In this document: positions 41,351 through 50,156 of the stretch, piece by piece
How the letters are laid out: each line of letters begins with the position of its first letter
How positions within the stretch are numbered: position 1 is the first letter of the stretch
DNA from: Saprospiraceae bacterium
Lineage (GTDB): Bacteria > Bacteroidota > Bacteroidia > Chitinophagales > Saprospiraceae
Length of the DNA: 58,960 nucleotides
Direction of reading: 5' to 3'
Assembly: GCA_019187225.1 (NCBI GenBank)
Contig: JABAQQ010000038.1
Span: 1-58,960 of the forward strand
The notes under the pieces: model-generated
Told to the model about the DNA's origin: nothing
Databases searched by the model: none
Seen by the model: the letters and a program-made list of their open reading frames with translations, nothing else
Translations under genes and position numbers: made by a program

Positions 41351-42250
41351 ATGGCAGTCAATAAAGAAATGTGGCGGCCCGATATTATCGAGTCGCTGTT
41401 CAAAAGCAACGCCTGGCTTAGCCGCTCTTTCAATGCCGACGAGTATGTGGTCGGCGGGCGGATTGTTCACATTCCGCAGGCTGGCGCTCCTTCAAATGTA
41501 GAGCGCAACCGCGTGAACTTGCCCGCGCCCATCGTGAAGCGCAACGACACGGATATTCTGTACTCGCTCGACGAGTACACAAGCGACCCGCGCCTTATCC
41601 CTGACATTGACAAAAAAGAACTGTCGTACGACAAGCGGCAGTCTGTCATTCGGGAAGATACCGGCAAAATGATGGAAGTGGCCGGCGACAATATGCTCTA
41701 CAACTGGGCAAAAAATGTCCCTTCAGGCTTCAAGGTCGTGACGACTGGCGGCAACGCTGCGGCAACCGCTCCGGGCGCGACAGGTAACCGCAAAATCATC
41801 ACTCAGGCTGATGTGCGCAAAGCCCAAACTACACTGAACCTTCAGAATGTGCCTAAGGAAGGCCGTGTTTTGATTCTTCCCAGCAATATGCTTGACCAGT
41901 TGATGAGCGATGTCGAAGTTCAAAAACTCTTTCAAATGGTCATCAATGTCAAAGAAGGCTCTTTGGGCCGTGTTTGGGGCTTCGACATTTATGAGCGTTC
42001 CAGCGTGTTGATCGAAACGAACGGCGGCACCGTCAAACTGCCGGAAGCAGCAAGCGCGACTGATGACAATGAGTGCGCACTTTTTTACTACGAAAATCAT
42101 GTGGAGCGGGCGCTCGGCGATGTCGAGATTTTCGACAACCCTAATCAGGCAGCGTACTATGGCGATTTGATTTCATTCCTGCTTCGCCTGGGCGGTCGCA
42201 ATCGCCGCGAAGACAACAAAGGGGTAGGTCTCATCTGCGCTCGTGCGTAA
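41351..42250 (+). CDS. major capsid protein
   Basis: 299 residues, HK97 fold expected. MAVNKEMWRPDIIESLFKSN at the start, SRSFNADEYVVGGRIVHIPQ, a long middle with IIEQADVRKAQTTLNLQNVP-type helix, and FQMVINVKEGSLGRVWGFDI near the end are the pattern of Bacteroidota phage capsids. Position directly behind the protease/scaffold gene supports it. Confidence 0.8.
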   Translation: MAVNKEMWRPDIIESLFKSNAWLSRSFNADEYVVGGRIVHIPQAGAPSNVERNRVNLPAPIVKRNDTDILYSLDEYTSDPRLIPDIDKKELSYDKRQSVIREDTGKMMEVAGDNMLYNWAKNVPSGFKVVTTGGNAAATAPGATGNRKIITQADVRKAQTTLNLQNVPKEGRVLILPSNMLDQLMSDVEVQKLFQMVINVKEGSLGRVWGFDIYERSSVLIETNGGTVKLPEAASATDDNECALFYYENHVERALGDVEIFDNPNQAAYYGDLISFLLRLGGRNRREDNKGVGLICARA

Positions 42251-42288
42251 TCCCTCAATTTTTCAACTTTTCAACCACGACCATTAAA

Positions 42289-42627
42289 ATGGCAAACGGT
42301 GTAAAATATCCATTCGGAAAGGCTGACGTGCGCACTGTCACCACAGCCACGACCATCGCCGATACGGTCAGCGACCAGTTGACATATCTGAAACTTTCGG
42401 CCAACCTGACCGGCGCGACCACTATCAACATAACGCCCAGTGGCGTGGAGAACGGCGCACAGTTGTTTATCGAAATTCCCTGCGGCGGCACTGCTTACGA
42501 CGTGACTTTCGGCACTACTTACGTGACCAGCGCGGGCGTGACCGGCACGATTAACAAGACCAAAGTGGCTTCCTTCGTGTACGCCAGTGGCAAGTTCGTG
42601 CACGTGGGTACGCAGCAAGTCAACTAA
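42289..42627 (+). CDS. hypothetical structural protein, capsid decoration candidate
   Basis: 112 residues, almost all beta: LTYLKLSANLTGATTINITP, then GTAYDVTFGTTYVTSAGVTG and KVASFVYASGKFVHVG. Ig-like or jelly-roll shape, no charged helices. Genes of this size behind the capsid gene often encode head decoration or stabilising proteins. No family recognised. Confidence 0.55.
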   Translation: MANGVKYPFGKADVRTVTTATTIADTVSDQLTYLKLSANLTGATTINITPSGVENGAQLFIEIPCGGTAYDVTFGTTYVTSAGVTGTINKTKVASFVYASGKFVHVGTQQVN

Positions 42628-42633
42628 TCCGCA

Positions 42634-42867
42634 ATGGCGACGCCGAGGATGAAAGAATTGAGCGAGCGGGAGATGCTCTTGATTCTTATCGAAAAGGTAG
42701 ACAGGCTCGAACATGAGGTGGCTGCCAACAAGGCATCGGCAGAGCGTATTGCAGAACTCGAAAAGCAGGTCATCGAACTGCGAGTCAAATACCAAACATG
42801 GGCTGCCGCCATTGGCTTTTTTGCAAGCGTAAGCGGCGGCCTTATTTCAAAACTCATCAATTTTTGA
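42634..42867 (+). CDS. coiled-coil plus TM small protein, holin-like
   Basis: 77 residues: a charged heptad-rich helix (LEHEVAANKASAERIAELEK) followed by one hydrophobic helix (AAIGFFASVSGGLISKLI) at the C-terminus. Tail-anchored proteins of this type occur as phage haemolysin XhlA-like or holin partners. Four bases before the next gene. Confidence 0.5.
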   Translation: MATPRMKELSEREMLLILIEKVDRLEHEVAANKASAERIAELEKQVIELRVKYQTWAAAIGFFASVSGGLISKLINF

Positions 42868-42870
42868 CCC

Positions 42871-43110
42871 ATGAATTGGGAAAATGTTTTTGAAAACTAC
42901 CCCGCCGTTACCGAGATATTCGTCGTTGGCGACATGCCGTTCATCAATTCCGATCACGCGCAGGCGCACAGCCGCTCCACCGGCTTGCCGGTGCAAACTG
43001 TGAAGCGCGGCCAGTCGAAGACTTCCGTTGAAGAGCCTACAGAACCCAAAGCGCCGAAGGAACCCAAAGCGCCGAAGGAACCCAAAGCGCCGAAGGAACC
43101 CAAAGCATGA
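42871..43110 (+). CDS. small protein with EPKAPK tandem repeats
   Basis: 79 residues: an N-terminal part (MNWENVFENYPAVTEIFVVG) and a tail of four near-identical Glu-Pro-Lys-Ala-Pro-Lys units. The repeats are coded by an 18-bp direct repeat (from about 43046 to 43107) with no silent changes, so copy number may vary. Pro/Lys tails often act as flexible spacers. No family recognised. Confidence 0.5.
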   Translation: MNWENVFENYPAVTEIFVVGDMPFINSDHAQAHSRSTGLPVQTVKRGQSKTSVEEPTEPKAPKEPKAPKEPKAPKEPKA

Positions 43111-43171
43111 CGCGTGTTGCGCTCCGAATTATAGCCCCTTCCATCTTCGCACACAAAACAAACACTTCGCC

Positions 43172-43618
43172 ATGAAAGGCAAATTCATTGTACCTAAAAT
43201 TGCGCTGCTCGTGCTGGCGCTTTGTTTTCTGGCTCAAAAATTCCTTATCGCCCATACTGACCTGAAAAACGGTCGAAAGGAGCGGCTCGAACAGCGCGAC
43301 TTTTCCGAAAGCGCCGATGTGCAGCCCACCGAAACAGCCCCGATTGCCTACTCCCAAACCGGCGAGACAACGCCCGCGCCTGAAGAAACGGAGCCGGTCG
43401 CACCGACTGATGAATCTTCGGAGCAGGAAAGCAACGGCGGCGTGTGGGGATGGATTAAGCAAAACTGGGCGGCCCTGATTCTGCCACTATTCGCATTGCT
43501 GGAAGCCATCGTCCGATTGACGCCTACGAATACCGACAACAGCATCCTGAATTTTTTGAAAGCGATTCTCGATTGGATTTTGCCCAATAAAGCAAAAGAC
43601 GGCGATTATCATAAGTGA
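43172..43618 (+). CDS. membrane protein with two TM segments, holin candidate
   Basis: 148 residues from ATG 43172. N-terminal helix FIVPKIALLVLALCFLAQKF, then a Glu/Thr/Pro-rich linker (QTGETTPAPEETEPVAPTDE), and a second helix WAALILPLFALLEAIVRL with a basic C-terminus. A holin-like role is suggested by size and neighbouring small membrane proteins, but the long acidic linker is unusual. Frame extends upstream, but that part shadows the EPKAPK gene. Confidence 0.5.
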   Translation: MKGKFIVPKIALLVLALCFLAQKFLIAHTDLKNGRKERLEQRDFSESADVQPTETAPIAYSQTGETTPAPEETEPVAPTDESSEQESNGGVWGWIKQNWAALILPLFALLEAIVRLTPTNTDNSILNFLKAILDWILPNKAKDGDYHK

Positions 43619-43702
43619 ATCATTCCGAACCGGCGCATGGGTGTCGGATTGCCATAAACTTCCCGGCACCCTCCCGCCAGTTTTCAAAAATAATTTCGAT
43701 CA

Positions 43703-44884
43703 ATGGCACTGCCAGGCGTATCTATAACACTCACAAACGGCGCATTGGGGCTTGTCGCCCCCGGGGAAGATAGCGTGGTCGGCATCATATTTAATGGTGT
43801 GGCGGCCAGCGGGCTTTCGCTCGGCGTGTCGTTTCAAGGCTTCGATCTCGCTGATTTTGAGGCTGTCGGCGTGACGAGCGCCTATGACACTACTAATTCG
43901 GTGGAAGTTTGGCGCCATATAAAAGAGTTCTACGACGAAGCCGGAGAGGGCGCCGAATTGTGGATAATGATCGTGTCACAGGCAACCAACGCGCAGACGA
44001 TCCTTGATAAAACAACGGCGAACGCGAAGAAATTACTTCAGGACGCAGGCGGGCGCATTCGCTTGCTGGCTGTGGCGCGTAACCCTGCCGGAGGGTATAC
44101 CCCGAACACAACGGCCAATGAGATTGATCTCGATATCGTCAACGCCCTCACGACTGGCCAGGCACTGGCCGACGATTTTCAGGCTGCCTTTACGCCTGTG
44201 CGCATCATACTCGAAGCATACGCCTTCACGGGCACAACCTCGACGCTCGCGAACCTCAAAGCGCAGACGAAGCCGAACATGGCCATCCTTTTGGGCGATA
44301 CGGAAAGCGGCGCCCGCTCTGCGGTGGGCCTGCTGCTGGGCCGGCTGGCGTCGGTCCCGGTGCAGCGAAATCCCGGGCGTGTTAAAGACGGAAGCCTGCT
44401 CATCACGGCGGCTTACCTCGGATCGGCCACACTCGAAAGTGACGAGAGCAAAGCGACTGCGATTCACGACAAAGGTTTTATCACTTTCCGCAAGCATCCG
44501 GGCAAAGCCGGGTACTATTTCAGCGACGACCCGACCTGTGTGGCAGCGAATGACGATTACAGCAGTCTGGCCCGTGGCCGGGTAATTGACAAAGCCATCC
44601 GCATCGCCGCCGAGACGTTCACCAACGAACTGCTCGACGAGGTGCAGATAGACGCGAACGGTCGCATTTCGACCAATAAGGCAAAATATTACCAGGCTAT
44701 CATTGACAACGCCGTAAACACGGCCATGACCGCCGAGGGCGAAATCAGCGCCTTCGAGAGTTTTGTAGACGACCAGCAAAATGTACTCAGCACGAACAAA
44801 ATCTGCATTGAGTTGCGCATCACGCCGGTCGGCTATGCGAAGCAAATCGAGATTCAATTGGGGTTCAACAATCCCGCAAATTGA
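43703..44884 (+). CDS. tail sheath protein (DUF2586-like)
   Basis: 393 residues. MALPGVSITLTNGALGLVAP at the start, VWRHIKEFYDEAGEGAELWI, ARNPAGGYTPNTT, SVPVQRNPGRVKDGSLLITA and, in the C-terminal half, GFITFRKHPGKAGYYFSDDP followed by YSSLARGRVIDKAIRIAAET form the pattern of sheath proteins of contractile tails (Mu gpL equivalent). The next gene is the tube protein. Confidence 0.85.
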   Translation: MALPGVSITLTNGALGLVAPGEDSVVGIIFNGVAASGLSLGVSFQGFDLADFEAVGVTSAYDTTNSVEVWRHIKEFYDEAGEGAELWIMIVSQATNAQTILDKTTANAKKLLQDAGGRIRLLAVARNPAGGYTPNTTANEIDLDIVNALTTGQALADDFQAAFTPVRIILEAYAFTGTTSTLANLKAQTKPNMAILLGDTESGARSAVGLLLGRLASVPVQRNPGRVKDGSLLITAAYLGSATLESDESKATAIHDKGFITFRKHPGKAGYYFSDDPTCVAANDDYSSLARGRVIDKAIRIAAETFTNELLDEVQIDANGRISTNKAKYYQAIIDNAVNTAMTAEGEISAFESFVDDQQNVLSTNKICIELRITPVGYAKQIEIQLGFNNPAN

Positions 44885-44892
44885 CCTGACAA

Positions 44893-45312
44893 ATGGCATT
44901 TAACTCGAAACAATACGCCTTTTCAGACATCACTGTCAACGTGCTGGGTCGCGAACTGCAAGGGTTTCGCGGCGTAAAATACAAGGTCTCGGTCGAGAAG
45001 GAAGTTTTGCACGCTCGCGGCAAAAAAGCCTTTAGCATCCAAAGCGGAAACGAGACCATAGAGGGAGAACTGATGCTTTTGCAAAGCGAACTCGAAGCCT
45101 TGCGCGCTGCGGTCAAGTCCGTGAACCCCGACCTAAAACTTACGGATGTCGCTTTTGACATCGTGGTGACATACGGCAACGGCACAACTGCCGTGACCGA
45201 CATCATCCAGGGCGCAGAGTTCACCGAATACGAAAAAGGCATGGAAAACGGCGACAAACAAATGGAAATCTCGCTGCCCTTCCTTGCGCTCGATGTGAAA
45301 GAGGGGGCCTAA
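44893..45312 (+). CDS. tail tube protein
   Basis: 139 residues, beta-rich with a single helix. MAFNSKQYAFSDITVNVLGR, GVKYKVSVEKEVLHARGKKA and the G-N-E-T-I-E-G-ELMLLQSELEAL segment match the tube fold (Mu gpM type). It lies directly behind the sheath gene and before a terminator and the chaperone pair, the universal order in contractile tails. Confidence 0.85.
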   Translation: MAFNSKQYAFSDITVNVLGRELQGFRGVKYKVSVEKEVLHARGKKAFSIQSGNETIEGELMLLQSELEALRAAVKSVNPDLKLTDVAFDIVVTYGNGTTAVTDIIQGAEFTEYEKGMENGDKQMEISLPFLALDVKEGA

Positions 45313-45333
45313 CGATTAGGTCTTTACATATCC

Positions 45334-45371
45334 AAAAAGGGCGGGGCTGAAAGCAGCGCCCGCCCTTTTTT
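45334..45371 (+). terminator. terminator between tube and chaperone genes
   Basis: A long stem with A/T outer part and GGGCGGG / CCCGCCC inner part (one bulge), loop AAAG, and a T run. A leaky terminator here would keep the tube protein abundant and the chaperones and tape measure low, a common design in tail operons. Confidence 0.8.
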
Positions 45372-45397
45372 CATCATTTAAAACACTTTTAAAAAAA

Positions 45398-45919
45398 ATG
45401 GCGACGATAACTCGGAATGAAACAGGAACCCTGACCTTGATATTCAGGGACGGCTACAAAGCCGAATTCAAACAACCGACAGAAACCGTGCTCGCGCAGA
45501 GCATGACAAATCCCAAAAACCTCGCTTTTCATGCGGTGGATGTTTTGATAGACCAGTGCCTCATCGTCGGTGACAAATCGCTGCTCAAGCAGAAAGTAGC
45601 CTATTTGCGACAAATAGAGGAGGTGGCTGACGACCTTTTTGGAAAAGTTCCATGCTCTTTAGCATGGGATGAAGACCTGGCAACTTTCGAGTTTCTGGAT
45701 GGGAAAATGATTATCCTCAAGCCTGTGACGCGACAGGTATATGCAGATGCACAGGCCAAAACCCGGAACAACCGCCTGAACGCCGTAAGGCACGTGCTCA
45801 ATAATTGCTGGCACAGCGGCGACGATGAAATCAAAAAAAGCGCCGGGCACCTGTTAGGGTTCGTCGAGATCATGGAGGAATACCTCGACTACACCGGCGA
45901 GAAACTGGGAAACTCCTAA
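45398..45919 (+). CDS. tail assembly chaperone, short form (G-like)
   Basis: 173 residues. MATITRNETGTLTLIFRDGY, then helical sequence (VDVLIDQCLIVGDKSLLKQK ... NNRLNAVRHVLNNCWHSGDD ... GFVEIMEEYLDYTGEKLGNS) and stop TAA at 45917. Between tube and tape measure, this place always holds the chaperones that coat the tape measure during tail assembly. A slippery heptamer lies six codons before its end, so part of the ribosomes make the longer G-T fusion described at 45913-46083. Confidence 0.85.
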   Translation: MATITRNETGTLTLIFRDGYKAEFKQPTETVLAQSMTNPKNLAFHAVDVLIDQCLIVGDKSLLKQKVAYLRQIEEVADDLFGKVPCSLAWDEDLATFEFLDGKMIILKPVTRQVYADAQAKTRNNRLNAVRHVLNNCWHSGDDEIKKSAGHLLGFVEIMEEYLDYTGEKLGNS

Positions 45920-45940
45920 CCGGGACGGATGGCAGTCCCG
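45907..45940 (+). promoter_or_regulatory. programmed -1 frameshift signal
   Basis: GGGAAAC (45907-45913) is read as G GGA AAC in the short frame, a canonical X XXY YYZ slippery heptamer. After a 7-base spacer comes a perfect 6-bp stem CGGGAC (45921-45926) with GTCCCG (45935-45940) and 8-base loop, the stimulatory hairpin. The zero-frame stop lies only one codon past the heptamer. Confidence 0.85.
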
Positions 45941-46083
45941 AAGCAAACTGGATCGAGTACCACAACTCATTGCTACAATACTACCTGCACATAAGCGAGC
46001 CGGAAAAATTGCCCGACGAACTATGGGCGCTCAAAATCAAACAACTCGAACACATCCGCAAATCTGAATCGCAGCAAAAATGA
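45913..46083 (+). CDS. T-like extension of the tail assembly chaperone (-1 frame)
   Basis: After slippage, translation continues from 45913 in the -1 frame for 56 codons: LLTGTDGSPEANWIEYHNSL, then LQYYLHISEPEKLPDELWAL, then KIKQLEHIRKSESQQK, stopping at TGA 46081-46083, which overlaps the tape-measure ATG at 46080. It has no start codon of its own, is acidic/aromatic like known T domains, and the fusion would be about 228 residues. T domains bind the tape measure and the tube protein. Confidence 0.8.
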   Translation, partial: LLTGTDGSPEANWIEYHNSLLQYYLHISEPEKLPDELWALKIKQLEHIRKSESQQK

Positions 46084-47738
46084 GTGGTTTCAAATATCTC
46101 ATAGACTTGCAAGTGCTGAACGGCAGCGCCTTTGGCAAACTGGCTGCTGGCGCAGGACAGTTCGAGTCGGCGCTCGAAAGTGCGCAGGGCGAGGTAGGCG
46201 ATACCAACCGGGCGGTGAAAAAATTGGGTGATGACGGGCGGCGGTCTTTTGATGGGATGGCTGGCAGTGTTCGTTCCTGGTTGACTGGCCTTGCTATTGG
46301 GGCGGCAACACTGGGCAGCCTCAATGCTGCAGTGGATACGAGTAGCCTGGAAACTGCGATTGTTTTCGCCGGTGGAAAGGATGGCGCGGCCAACCTCGCT
46401 TTTGTCGAACAGTCCGTCACCGACCTGAACACGACCATCGAGTCGGCACTCAGCGGCTTCCGAACGCTGGAAGGCTCGATGATGGGAACAAATGTGACCG
46501 CGCAGCAAACCCGCGATATTTATCAGTCGGTGGCGGTGGCTTCGCGGGTAATGGGCCTGAGCGCCGACAATACGACCGGGGCGCTGCTTGCCCTCGGTCA
46601 AATGGCATCCAAAGGCAAGGTGCAAGCAGAGGAACTGCGCGGACAGTTGGGAGAGCGGATACCAGGCGCTTTCGCCATCGCAGCGCGGGCAATGGGCGTG
46701 AGCAATAGCCAATTAGACAAGATGCTCGAGAGGGGCGAAGTGATGGCAGAGGAGTTTCTGCCAAAGTTCGCGGCTGAAATGATGAAGACTTTTGGGCCTG
46801 GGCTTGAGTCCGCCATCAATGGCCCGCGCGCGCAGATGGACAAATTTCACAATTCCGTTTTTCGACTGAAAAACGAGGTGGGCATGGGACTTATGCCGGT
46901 GGCCACTGCGCTTATCAACAATGCCCTTGTTCCTCTTTTCAACCTCATCGGCAATAATATACCGCTCGTTTTCGGCCTTGCCGGGGCGGTGGCCGCACTG
47001 ACCTACAGAACGCAGTTGCAAGCCGCCTGGACGGTCATCACTACAGCTGGCACCTGGTCATTCACCGGCGCAATGACGGCTCTCAATGCAGCGATGATGG
47101 CAAACCCGGTCGGTTTCATCATCGCCGGGTTTATGGCGCTGGCAGGGGCGGTGACTTGGGCCTGGCAGAAATCGGAGGGCTTCAGGGGTTTCTTGTTCGG
47201 GATGTGGGAAACCATCAAGACGTTCGCAGGGCTTCTGATTGACCGATTTGTAAAGCCTGTAATTGGGGCATTCCAGGTATTGCGCGGTGCATGGAACGGA
47301 AGCACGGAGCAGATTCAGCAAGGAATGAGTACGCTGAATGAATCTGCCAACGCATGGAGCAAAGACTTTGGCTCTGAAATGGGCAATGCCTTCGATCGCG
47401 GCTGGAATAATGGAGTTGCGGATTTTCGCGGCGGCCAGTCTGCAACCGATACTGCCGCAAATCTGGGCGGAGCTGCGGCTCCATTCGGCGGCGCAAATTT
47501 CAACGCCAATACTCCTGCAAACAATAACACTGCTGGCTCACAAGCCAAACAGATGGCTGACAACATTACTGGCGGTGGCCAGCGTAATGTGACGATTCAC
47601 GTCGGGAAAATGACGGGTGTGGAAACATTGCATACGGTCAATATGAAAGAAGGAACCGAGCGAATCGGGCAGGAACTTATCAAAATCCTGTCACAGGTGC
47701 TTAACTCCGCAAATCAGATGCAAACGGCAAATGGCTGA
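46080..47738 (+). CDS. tail tape measure protein
   Basis: 552 residues. The N-terminal two thirds show the tape-measure/TP901 core: AIVFAGGKDGAANLAFVEQS, SALSGFRTLEGSMMGTNVTA, GKVQAEELRGQLGERIPGAF, and an alternating Gly/Ala helix pattern. Two or three hydrophobic stretches (LVFGLAGAVAALTYRTQL; PVGFIIAGFMALAGAVTW) are expected for DNA ejection through the inner membrane. Its length predicts a short tail. It starts within the chaperone stop (ATGA), so it is translationally coupled. Confidence 0.85.
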   Translation: MSGFKYLIDLQVLNGSAFGKLAAGAGQFESALESAQGEVGDTNRAVKKLGDDGRRSFDGMAGSVRSWLTGLAIGAATLGSLNAAVDTSSLETAIVFAGGKDGAANLAFVEQSVTDLNTTIESALSGFRTLEGSMMGTNVTAQQTRDIYQSVAVASRVMGLSADNTTGALLALGQMASKGKVQAEELRGQLGERIPGAFAIAARAMGVSNSQLDKMLERGEVMAEEFLPKFAAEMMKTFGPGLESAINGPRAQMDKFHNSVFRLKNEVGMGLMPVATALINNALVPLFNLIGNNIPLVFGLAGAVAALTYRTQLQAAWTVITTAGTWSFTGAMTALNAAMMANPVGFIIAGFMALAGAVTWAWQKSEGFRGFLFGMWETIKTFAGLLIDRFVKPVIGAFQVLRGAWNGSTEQIQQGMSTLNESANAWSKDFGSEMGNAFDRGWNNGVADFRGGQSATDTAANLGGAAAPFGGANFNANTPANNNTAGSQAKQMADNITGGGQRNVTIHVGKMTGVETLHTVNMKEGTERIGQELIKILSQVLNSANQMQTANG

Positions 47739-48339
47739 ACTATCATTCGACATCGGCACTCTTTTGAACCGTGCTTTCGGTATCGGGCGGGGCAAGCCTT
47801 TTGACCCCGGACAGATTCAGCAGCCGGGTATTCGCACCGAGCAGCCGTTTCCTGCACAACCCGCCACCGATAGTACTGAAGGCGATGAGTTCGTACAGAT
47901 GCGAAACAGTATTGTGTCGAGGCTCCCGACCGGCCAGCCGGTTTTTATGCCGGTCCGACTTGGCGGCGTTGTGTTGCCCAACGAGCCGAGCCTTATCATC
48001 AACAGCCGGAAAAACATCGTGGAGACAGCGTTGGCCGGTTCCGAGCGGCGCGGCACGGTAAAGGAATTGATCAGCATCGAGGATTGGAGTGTCGTGATTC
48101 GAGGGGTAGCCATCAACTACAAATCAAGCCAATTTTATCCTGAAGACCAGGTGAAGGAACTGCGCGATTTGTACGAGCGCAATGAATCAATGGAAATACA
48201 ATGCGCCCTGACCAACCTGCTGGGCATTTATCGGCTTGTCATTCGGGAGTTTGATTTGCCGGAAATGATAGGCGTGCAACACGCGCAGGCGTATCAGTTC
48301 ATTTGTACAAGCGACGAAGACTTCATTTTGGAATTGTAA
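47731..48339 (+). CDS. tail protein (DUF6046-like)
   Basis: 202 residues overlapping the tape measure end by eight bases. An extended N-terminus (FDIGTLLNRAFGIGRGKPFD) is followed by a conserved domain: IINSRKNIVETALAGSERRG, then VKELISIEDWSVVIRGVAIN, a pattern found next to tape measures in Bacteroidota phages. Probably a tail initiator or hub-proximal protein (Mu gp43 position). Confidence 0.6.
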   Translation: MAELSFDIGTLLNRAFGIGRGKPFDPGQIQQPGIRTEQPFPAQPATDSTEGDEFVQMRNSIVSRLPTGQPVFMPVRLGGVVLPNEPSLIINSRKNIVETALAGSERRGTVKELISIEDWSVVIRGVAINYKSSQFYPEDQVKELRDLYERNESMEIQCALTNLLGIYRLVIREFDLPEMIGVQHAQAYQFICTSDEDFILEL

Positions 48340-48341
48340 CC

Positions 48342-49316
48342 ATGTACGTCCTTTCAGCACAAATCGAAATCGCGGGCAAGAAATTTAGCCGCGTCAACCT
48401 GGTCGAAATCGAAAGTTCGGCAAAGGTGCTGGAAGATACGGCCATTATCCGGCTGCCGACCACGGCGCGGCTCGAGCGCGAAGGCGAGTTTGTGACGGAG
48501 GTGGAGACGGCAAAGACCTTTAAGGTGGGTGATTCGGTGGTGATTCGGCTGGGCTATAATGGCGGCTTAAAGGAAGAATTCAGGGGATATGTGGGCAAGA
48601 TAAAACCCGGCACCCCGCTCGAAATCGAGTGCGTGGACGCGACTTGGACGCTGCGCCGCAAGAACCTGAAGGCGAGTTTCCGGGCAACGACGCTGAAGGC
48701 GCTGCTCGAATACATCCTGCAAGGCTCGGGCATCGAACTGAAAGGCGAAGTACCTGGTATCAACTTCACGCATTTCTACTTCAGGAACGTGTCGGCTGCC
48801 TCGGCGATTCAGCAACTGAAAGACGACTACGGCCTCACGATGTACCTCAAAAACTTCAACCAACTCTACGTCGGCCTCGTCAGTGCCACTGACAATGTGA
48901 CAGTGGTCTATGGCCTTGGCGAGAACATCATTGAAAATGACCTCGAGTGGGTGAACGAAGATGATACCCGAATCCGGGTGAAGGCGGTGCACATCCGCGC
49001 CAACAACACGAAGGTGGAAAAGGAGTACGGCGACGCGGACGGCGAACTGCGGACGCTGCATTTCTATGCGCTTGAAAACGAGGCCGATTTGGAAAAAATG
49101 GCACTGGCGGAATCGAACAAGTACAAATACAACGGCTACCGGGGCGGGTTCAGAACCTTCCTTTTGCCATACGTCGAGGTGGGCAATGTGGCTCGGCTCC
49201 GCGACAAACAATATAGCGAGCGCGACGGTGACTACTTGGTGGACAAAGTGACCACCACGTTTGGCACTGAGGGCGCTCGCAGGAAAATCGAACTGGGAAT
49301 CAAAGTATCAGCATGA
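48342..49316 (+). CDS. baseplate hub protein (gpD/gp44/gp27 type)
   Basis: 324 residues from ATG 48342; the in-frame extension shadows the previous gene. The pattern YVLSAQIEIAGKKFSRVNLV ... GDSVVIRLGYNGGLKEEFRG ... LKALLEYILQGSGIELKG ... YRNVSAASAIQQLKDDYGL-like LRL (FYFRNVSAASAIQQLKDDYG) is that of phage late control D proteins: two tube-like barrels joined by helices. A trimer links the tail tube to the spike. Confidence 0.8.
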   Translation: MYVLSAQIEIAGKKFSRVNLVEIESSAKVLEDTAIIRLPTTARLEREGEFVTEVETAKTFKVGDSVVIRLGYNGGLKEEFRGYVGKIKPGTPLEIECVDATWTLRRKNLKASFRATTLKALLEYILQGSGIELKGEVPGINFTHFYFRNVSAASAIQQLKDDYGLTMYLKNFNQLYVGLVSATDNVTVVYGLGENIIENDLEWVNEDDTRIRVKAVHIRANNTKVEKEYGDADGELRTLHFYALENEADLEKMALAESNKYKYNGYRGGFRTFLLPYVEVGNVARLRDKQYSERDGDYLVDKVTTTFGTEGARRKIELGIKVSA

Positions 49317-49822
49317 GCGACACACGCGAAGAATTGAAAAACGCCCTGGGCGAGTTTATCAATCGCCGGACAACGGTGACGGTGTTCCCGGCCATGGTGA
49401 CGAGCGTGAACGAAGGCGAGCGCACTTGCGATGTGACTGATTCGGAGGGTATTGAGTATTTCGACGTGCGGCTGCAAGCGTCGGTGGATGACCAGAACAA
49501 GGGGTGGGTGCTGATACCGGCTGTTGACAGCGCGGTGTTGGTGGGCAACATCGGGAACAGCCAGAATGTCTGGTTTGTGGTGGCCACATCGAACATCACA
49601 AAAGCGATGATGCAGGTGAGCAACACGCGCTACCAACTCGACGCCAGCGGGATTTTACTGCAGCGGAATGAGCAGACTTTGAAATCAGCACTTTTCGCGC
49701 TGATTGACCAGATTAAATTACTGACAGTGACCTGCGCCGCGCCCGGCAGCCCAAGTACGGTTCCGATCAACGCGGCGGCATTCGATACGGTGAAAACCTT
49801 TATTGACGAGGTGCTCAATTAA
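49313..49822 (+). CDS. baseplate spike protein (gpV/gp45 type)
   Basis: 169 residues. An OB-fold begins near FPAMVTSVNEGERTCDVTDS and includes GWVLIPAVDSAVLVGNIGNS, then FVVATSNITKAMMQVSNTRY as the start of a short beta-helix. Sits on the hub trimer and pierces the outer membrane. Four-base overlap with the hub gene. Confidence 0.8.
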   Translation: MSDTREELKNALGEFINRRTTVTVFPAMVTSVNEGERTCDVTDSEGIEYFDVRLQASVDDQNKGWVLIPAVDSAVLVGNIGNSQNVWFVVATSNITKAMMQVSNTRYQLDASGILLQRNEQTLKSALFALIDQIKLLTVTCAAPGSPSTVPINAAAFDTVKTFIDEVLN

Positions 49823-49865
49823 CTGAAAAAATATTCCGCAAAAAGCCCAAAAAATATTCCTGCTG

Positions 49866-50156
49866 ATGCTCGATGTACTGCTCGATACGGATTTCGACCT
49901 CAAAATAACGGGAGGCGACTTTGTGAGCGGGGAAAGTACCCGCCAGCATCAGCAGTTACTTTTGTTGATTGAAAAAGGTGAGTTGAGGGAATTCCCTACA
50001 CGAGGGGTCGGCGCTCAGTCCTGGTTGTTGGATGACATATATGTGGGCGATTTTAACGCTGCGGTGAAACGAGAGTTAGAGGCCGATGGGATGAAGGTGT
50101 TGCGGGTTTCCGGTTCGCAACTGGGCAAACTGACCATAGAGGCATATTATCAATGA
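49866..50156 (+). CDS. baseplate wedge protein (gpW/gp25-like, Mu gp46 type)
   Basis: 96 residues. MLDVLLDTDFDLKITGGDFV, then STRQHQQLLLLIEKGELREF and RELEADGMKVLRV: the lysozyme-like fold of T4 gp25, Mu gp46. It bridges sheath and wedge. Overlaps the next gene by four bases. Confidence 0.8.
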   Translation: MLDVLLDTDFDLKITGGDFVSGESTRQHQQLLLLIEKGELREFPTRGVGAQSWLLDDIYVGDFNAAVKRELEADGMKVLRVSGSQLGKLTIEAYYQ

